A stretch of 64,000 bases of DNA from Gnomoniopsis sp. IMI 355080 (lineage: Eukaryota > Ascomycota > Sordariomycetes > Diaporthales > Gnomoniaceae): NCBI GenBank assembly GCA_027946555.1, contig JAPEVC010000004.1, positions 280,525-344,524 of the forward strand, in the 5' to 3' direction. Made by a program: the position numbers and the translations under genes. Position 1 is the stretch's first letter. Every line of letters begins with the position of its first letter. The notes beneath the pieces were generated by a model. It was not told where the DNA came from. It saw only the letters and a program-made list of their open reading frames with translations, and did no database searches. Shown here one piece after another: positions 59,978 through 64,000 of this stretch.

Positions 59978-61152
59978 ATGGTAAGCACATGATCGAAACG
60001 CCTCATACAACGGCATCTCGCATCTTGCGATGGTGTTCGTCATCAATTTGATCCCAACTGCTCTTGACTCCGGTCGAGATGCAGATTCCGCCCGTTTGTC
60101 CGCAGTGACAGAACGGGTGATGATCTGGCTAGAGCTTCAGTAGTGGTGGTAGAAATGCCTCACTATTGTTTCTCTGTAGAGTTCAAGAAAGCACATTTGC
60201 TGATGTCTTTCTTTCTCAATGACAGCCTCCCAAGTCCGGAAAGAAGGCGGCTCCCGCACCCTTCCCCCAGTCCAAGGCTGGCAGCAAGAAGGCCCCCAAG
60301 GTATGTTTGATAGTCTACGTCTCTCCCGCTGTGCCCCAGCAGGCTCTACGGTTTGATTGCTGACTTTGCGTGATGGCAGAACCCCCTCATCGAGAAGCGC
60401 TCCCGCAACTTCGGTATCGGCCAGGACATCCAGCCCAAGCGCAATGTCTCCCGCATGGTGAAGTGGCCCGAGTATGTCCGTCTCCAGCGCCAAAAGAAGA
60501 TCCTCAACATGCGCCTTAAGGTGCCCCCTGCGATTGCCCAGTTCCAGCACGTTCTCGACAAGAACACCGCTGCTCAGGCTTTCAAGCTCCTCAACAAGTA
60601 CCGCCCTGAGTCTAAGGCCGAGAAGAAGGAGCGTCTGCTCAAGGAGGCCACCGCCATCAAGGAGGGCAAGAAGAAGGAGGATGTCTCCAAGAAGCCTTAC
60701 ACCGTCAAGTACGGTCTCAACCACGTCGTCGGCCTGATTGAGAACAAGAAGGCTTCCCTGGTCCTGATCCCCAACGACGTCGACCCCATTGAGCTGGTCA
60801 TCTTCCTTCCCGCTCTCTGCCGCAAGATGGGTGTTCCTTACGCCATCATCAAGGGCAAGGCCCGTCTCGGTACCGTCGTCCACAAGAAGGTGAGCCATGC
60901 AAGCCCAATTCGTCTTTTCGGTGGATCACCACTGACCCCATGCCCTCTTAGACTGCTGCCGTCCTCGCCTTCACCGAGGTCCGCTCCGAGGACAAGAGCG
61001 AGCTTTCCAAGCTTGTCTCCGCCGTCAAGGACGGCTACCTGGCCAACTCTGAGAACGCTCGCCGCCAGTGGGGAGGTGGCATCATGGGTGCCAAGGCCAA
61101 CGCCTCCATGGAGAAGAAGAGGAAGGCACTTGAGGCCGCGATCAAGGTCTAG
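59978..61152 (+). CDS. RPL8: 60S ribosomal protein eL8 (L7a; yeast Rpl8)
   Basis: Four coding exons, 59978-59980, 60226-60300, 60380-60889 and 60952-61152, give 262 residues. The first coding exon is the ATG alone, followed at once by GTAAGC. Codon use is strongly biased to C- or G-ending codons, as for highly expressed genes. The L7Ae fold covers about 125-220 (GLNHVVGLIENKKASLVLIPNDVDPIELVIFLPALCRKMGVPY). The protein binds 25S/5.8S rRNA in the large subunit. The ORF on the opposite strand is an effect of codon bias. Confidence 0.96.
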
Positions 61153-62504
61153 ATATCTACTTCGGAGCTCTAATTTGATTCATTGGGAAAGCATGGTCTG
61201 GCACGGGTTTATGGACACGGCGTATGGAAAATACCAAAACGGTTATGGGCGACACAAATGGAATTGCTTGATCTGGACGACACTCTTGGTCGCATTCGTA
61301 TTGTGTGACATGCCGCCGAGTAGCCAGCCATTCATGAATATGACTCTCGAGATGAAGGAACATAATGGCCATGCATGAACGCCGTGAAGTTGCATTCCAG
61401 ACATAGGTGCAATGTCAATTCCCCCCCAACGGGAGTCTGCCGCAGATAAGAACGTGCGACGCCGCCAGGAAGATCGCCCTCGACGCTGTGAAACGCGACC
61501 ACCAAACACCGCACCAATTACCCGTCCCAATCAACTTTTGTGCAGGGAGCCCTCGACAAGTCACCGCTGGCCTATGCTATATTTGACCATTATTACGAGC
61601 AACGCTCAAAACAGAGCCTGATTCAGACGACAGCTTTGGCGGGCACCAGGGGTTCAACACCGGCGATCTGGTGTTTGACATACTTTCTTTGGGCACAACA
61701 TCAAGCTTCCGCCCAACAACATGGCTTGGCATATTTTCTCTCGGCATCCTTTTTCTATAGAGCAGCAAATCTGTGCAGGTTTGAGGGGGTTTCATCCCAA
61801 ACGGCCAGTAGATTTAACCATATCTTGCGTAGGACTCAGATCCCGGGGCAGAAGGCTGTTGAAACTCTATAATAGGTTGCACGGCCGTCCCAGATGGTAC
61901 GCCTCGAGGCTTTTTTGGAGAGAAAAAAGCCCAACTATCGTGACATTCCCTTCGGTCCTCTTTGTGGTACCGACTTTGAACGGTCCCGGCAACGTGCTAG
62001 CTCACTTGCATTCTCAACTGTGACCACGTTTCTTTTGCGACTGCATAATTCTTCGAGTATAAGAGTACAATTATTGACTCTGCCCATACCACGCAAGGTT
62101 GTTATCAAGACCCTGATTCTCGAATATTGCGGCAAACTTCACCGCCGGCTTTTCACGTTTCCGACATAATTGATACTAGCAACGGCTGTGAGCTCCCAGC
62201 TGCAGCAGTATATCTCTCTCATATGATATAGGGACGCCCGGACACTCACCGACCACAAGGACTGCACACATCGCTTCTTCGGCTTCGGCATCCGCGCTCT
62301 ATTCGGCTTGTTGAGCATTGAGCAACTGGGTTTGGATCCACAACAGCTGTCGTCAGACATCGAGCCTCAACACGAAAAGGAGGTCTTTGGAAGAGCCTCG
62401 CTCTGCCTATTTCAGTTCACGGGCCCTTCTCTTCTAGGCATACACACATACAACTCAATTTCAACCCGTAGCCCTATCGTTTTGGCAGCAAGCTCGAATT
62501 CGAA
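61153..62504. other. Intergenic region between eL8 and carbonic anhydrase
   Basis: 1.35 kb without a recognisable gene. A 9-base perfect inverted repeat with a six-base loop (GGCTTTTTT / AAAAAAGCC) lies at 61908-61931. The right end has the carbonic anhydrase promoter. Confidence 0.5.
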
Positions 62505-63635
62505 ATGGCTCATCACCACCGTAAGTCCCCGATGTAACTTCCTTAGGTCGTCTTGAAGGCGGTGTCTCAGATCTATTAGCGATGCACGAGTCCGAACGAT
62601 GAGCGGATGTACTCACGGTTCACCACCATCACCTGTTCCGCAATTCCTGTCGATCCCTACAATTCAAAGATGGCTGACTCCTGGCTAACTGGATGACTGG
62701 TGGATGCAGAGGACACTTTTCAATACGCCCTGAGCTCGAATGGCGCCTGGGCGGGCTACAAAGCCCACCAGAATCCGCAATTCTTTCCCAAATTGTCGAG
62801 CGGTCAATCACCACAAATCTGTAAGTTCCTGACTTTGCCCAGCTCTATCAACTGTCCCACCTGCGCTGCATGCTGCAGATTGCGGACTGTACACCTTTGA
62901 GTCTCTCCCATTTTAGGGCTTGCAAGTGGGTCAGAATCCGCCAGGGCCACTTTGATGCTGATATGCGCTTTCTTATGCAGTGTGGCTCGGCTGCTCTGAT
63001 TCCCGGTGTCCCGAAACGGTAATTCTCGGTCTCCAACCCGGCGACGTATTTGTGCACCGAAACATTGCCAACATCATTTCCGCGACCGATATCAATACCT
63101 CTGCAGTCATCGAGTTCGCGGTTACACACCTGAAAGTCAAGCACGTTGTCCTCTGCGGACACTCGTCTTGCGGTGGCTCAGCAGCCGCGCTCAGCGATGC
63201 CCGTGTCGGCGGAGTGCTCGACACGTGGCTGACGCCTCTCAAGGCGGTCCGTTATGCTCACGAGGATGAACTGAAGGGCATCAAGGACGATGCCGAGCGT
63301 TCGGTGCGCATGGCAGAGTTGAATGTGGAGGCGGGAGTCAAGGTGCTGATGGCCAACTTCACGATCCAGGAGGCGATCCGTGACCGTGGGCTGGAGGTGC
63401 ATGGGTGTTTGTTTGATCTGCCAACGGGGCGGATTCGCGACCTAGGCTTTGGCAATTCGAAGGCCAAGGTCAACGGAGTCCGGACGCCCGGGGCAGATGA
63501 CGTTATTCGGGGAAGACATGCGTGAGTTTTCCACTTCCCTTGATCTACCTTTGTCCTAGGAGACTTTGGGCGCTGACACTGCTTTTTAGGACGCTCGTTT
63601 TCCGCAGCAGTGGTGCCTCGATGAAAAGCCAATAG
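62505..63635 (+). CDS. Beta-class carbonic anhydrase
   Basis: Four exons, 62505-62520, 62710-62820, 62981-63521 and 63590-63635, give 237 residues. All introns are GT-AG and in phase. The first coding exon (16 bases) reads MAHHH and joins to QDTFQYALSSNGAW. Zinc ligands are C47, H103 and C106, and D49-R51 form the usual dyad (CSDSR and HSSCGG). The enzyme interconverts CO2 and bicarbonate. It resembles the cytosolic Nce103-type enzyme needed for growth in ambient air. No mitochondrial presequence is seen. Confidence 0.94.
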
Positions 63636-64000
63636 GGTACTACTTCCTTGACGATGTAAACGTGCTATTATCTAAGGCGTTGCGTATAAACTGGTCACGC
63701 ATCAAAGGGTCTTGACGTGAGGATGGTCACCAATATCGACAGTATGTGATTTAGAAGCATGCGTGCGCTGGTTGCATCTTCGAGTTGAGGGGGTGTGAGG
63801 GTCTGGAGGAACATTTCATGGCTCATAGTAGCGACAGCCATTTGTCTTGTATCTATTTTCTGGGGTTTTCTTTTTCGGACATTAGAGCAGATCATGAAAA
63901 ACAAGAGCTTCACCTAAAGACAGTCTCGTTTCTCCAAGACCATTTCAAGTGCGCCGCTCATCACTGGTTTTGTAGGTGTCTGTACCCGCCAACCCCCCCC
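63636..64000. other. 3' region after the carbonic anhydrase
   Basis: 365 bases to the window edge with no coding signal. The sequence ends in a run of C. A gene may begin beyond the edge. Confidence 0.45.

Noticed and set aside
60137..60898. 253-codon open frame on the minus strand over eL8
   Set aside because: It is antisense to a highly expressed gene with strong codon bias, crosses its introns and has a leucine/glycine-rich composition without family similarity.
61908..61931. Hairpin with T/A arms resembling a bacterial terminator
   Set aside because: The genome is eukaryotic and the hairpin is about 750 bases past the eL8 stop; no role as terminator is supported.

Overview
The window is 64 kb of nuclear DNA from a filamentous ascomycete (Pezizomycotina; my best guess is Sordariomycetes). 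The signs are genes densely packed on both strands, short GT-AG introns of about 50-200 bases, single-copy eukaryotic housekeeping genes, and lineage markers: a NUP98-96 fusion nucleoporin, a fungal type III polyketide synthase, a GIT1-type permease, and a fungus-specific F-box-like family. No organism name can be read from the sequence. I see no viral, plasmid or intact transposon sequence, no CRISPR array and no convincing tRNA or rRNA gene.

I rebuilt 22 protein genes by joining exons so that reading frame, splice sites and family motifs agree. From left to right: an IBTK-like ankyrin/RCC1/BTB protein (+), a short-chain dehydrogenase (-), BUD22 (-), centrin CDC31 (+), a DUF1295 membrane reductase-like protein (-), a 3 kb stretch without genes, a mitochondrial oxoglutarate/malate-type carrier (+), PAN2 deadenylase (+), an F-box-like protein carrying an array of SUMO-interaction motifs (-), fructose-1,6-bisphosphatase (-), PEX11 (+), IND1 (-), BFR2 (+), a type III polyketide synthase (+), a GIT1-like glycerophosphodiester permease (-), a cytochrome P450 (-), nucleoporin NUP98-96 (-), epsin (-), MYST acetyltransferase SAS3 (-), a complex I MWFE/NDUFA1-like subunit (+), tRNA thiolase CTU1/NCS6 (-), ribosomal protein eL8 (+) and a beta carbonic anhydrase (+).

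Most of the window is housekeeping. Ribosome production is served by BUD22, BFR2 and eL8, tRNA modification by CTU1, mRNA decay by PAN2, nuclear transport by NUP98-96, chromatin by SAS3, endocytosis by epsin, respiration by IND1, the MWFE-like subunit and the carrier, and gluconeogenesis and peroxisomes by FBP1 and PEX11. Several pairs are divergent and share short intergenic regions (BUD22/CDC31, FBP1/PEX11, IND1/BFR2, SAS3/MWFE, CTU1/eL8). The accessory-looking part is about 32.3-42.7 kb, where polyketide synthase, permease and P450 genes sit with longer intergenic spaces.

The most unusual element is the gene at 20.8-24.1 kb. Its last exon holds six SUMO-interaction-like motifs spaced 35-36 residues apart, spliced in frame to an F-box-like, coiled-coil body. 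Second is a 4-base micro-exon in the MWFE-like gene, needed to keep the reading frame open.
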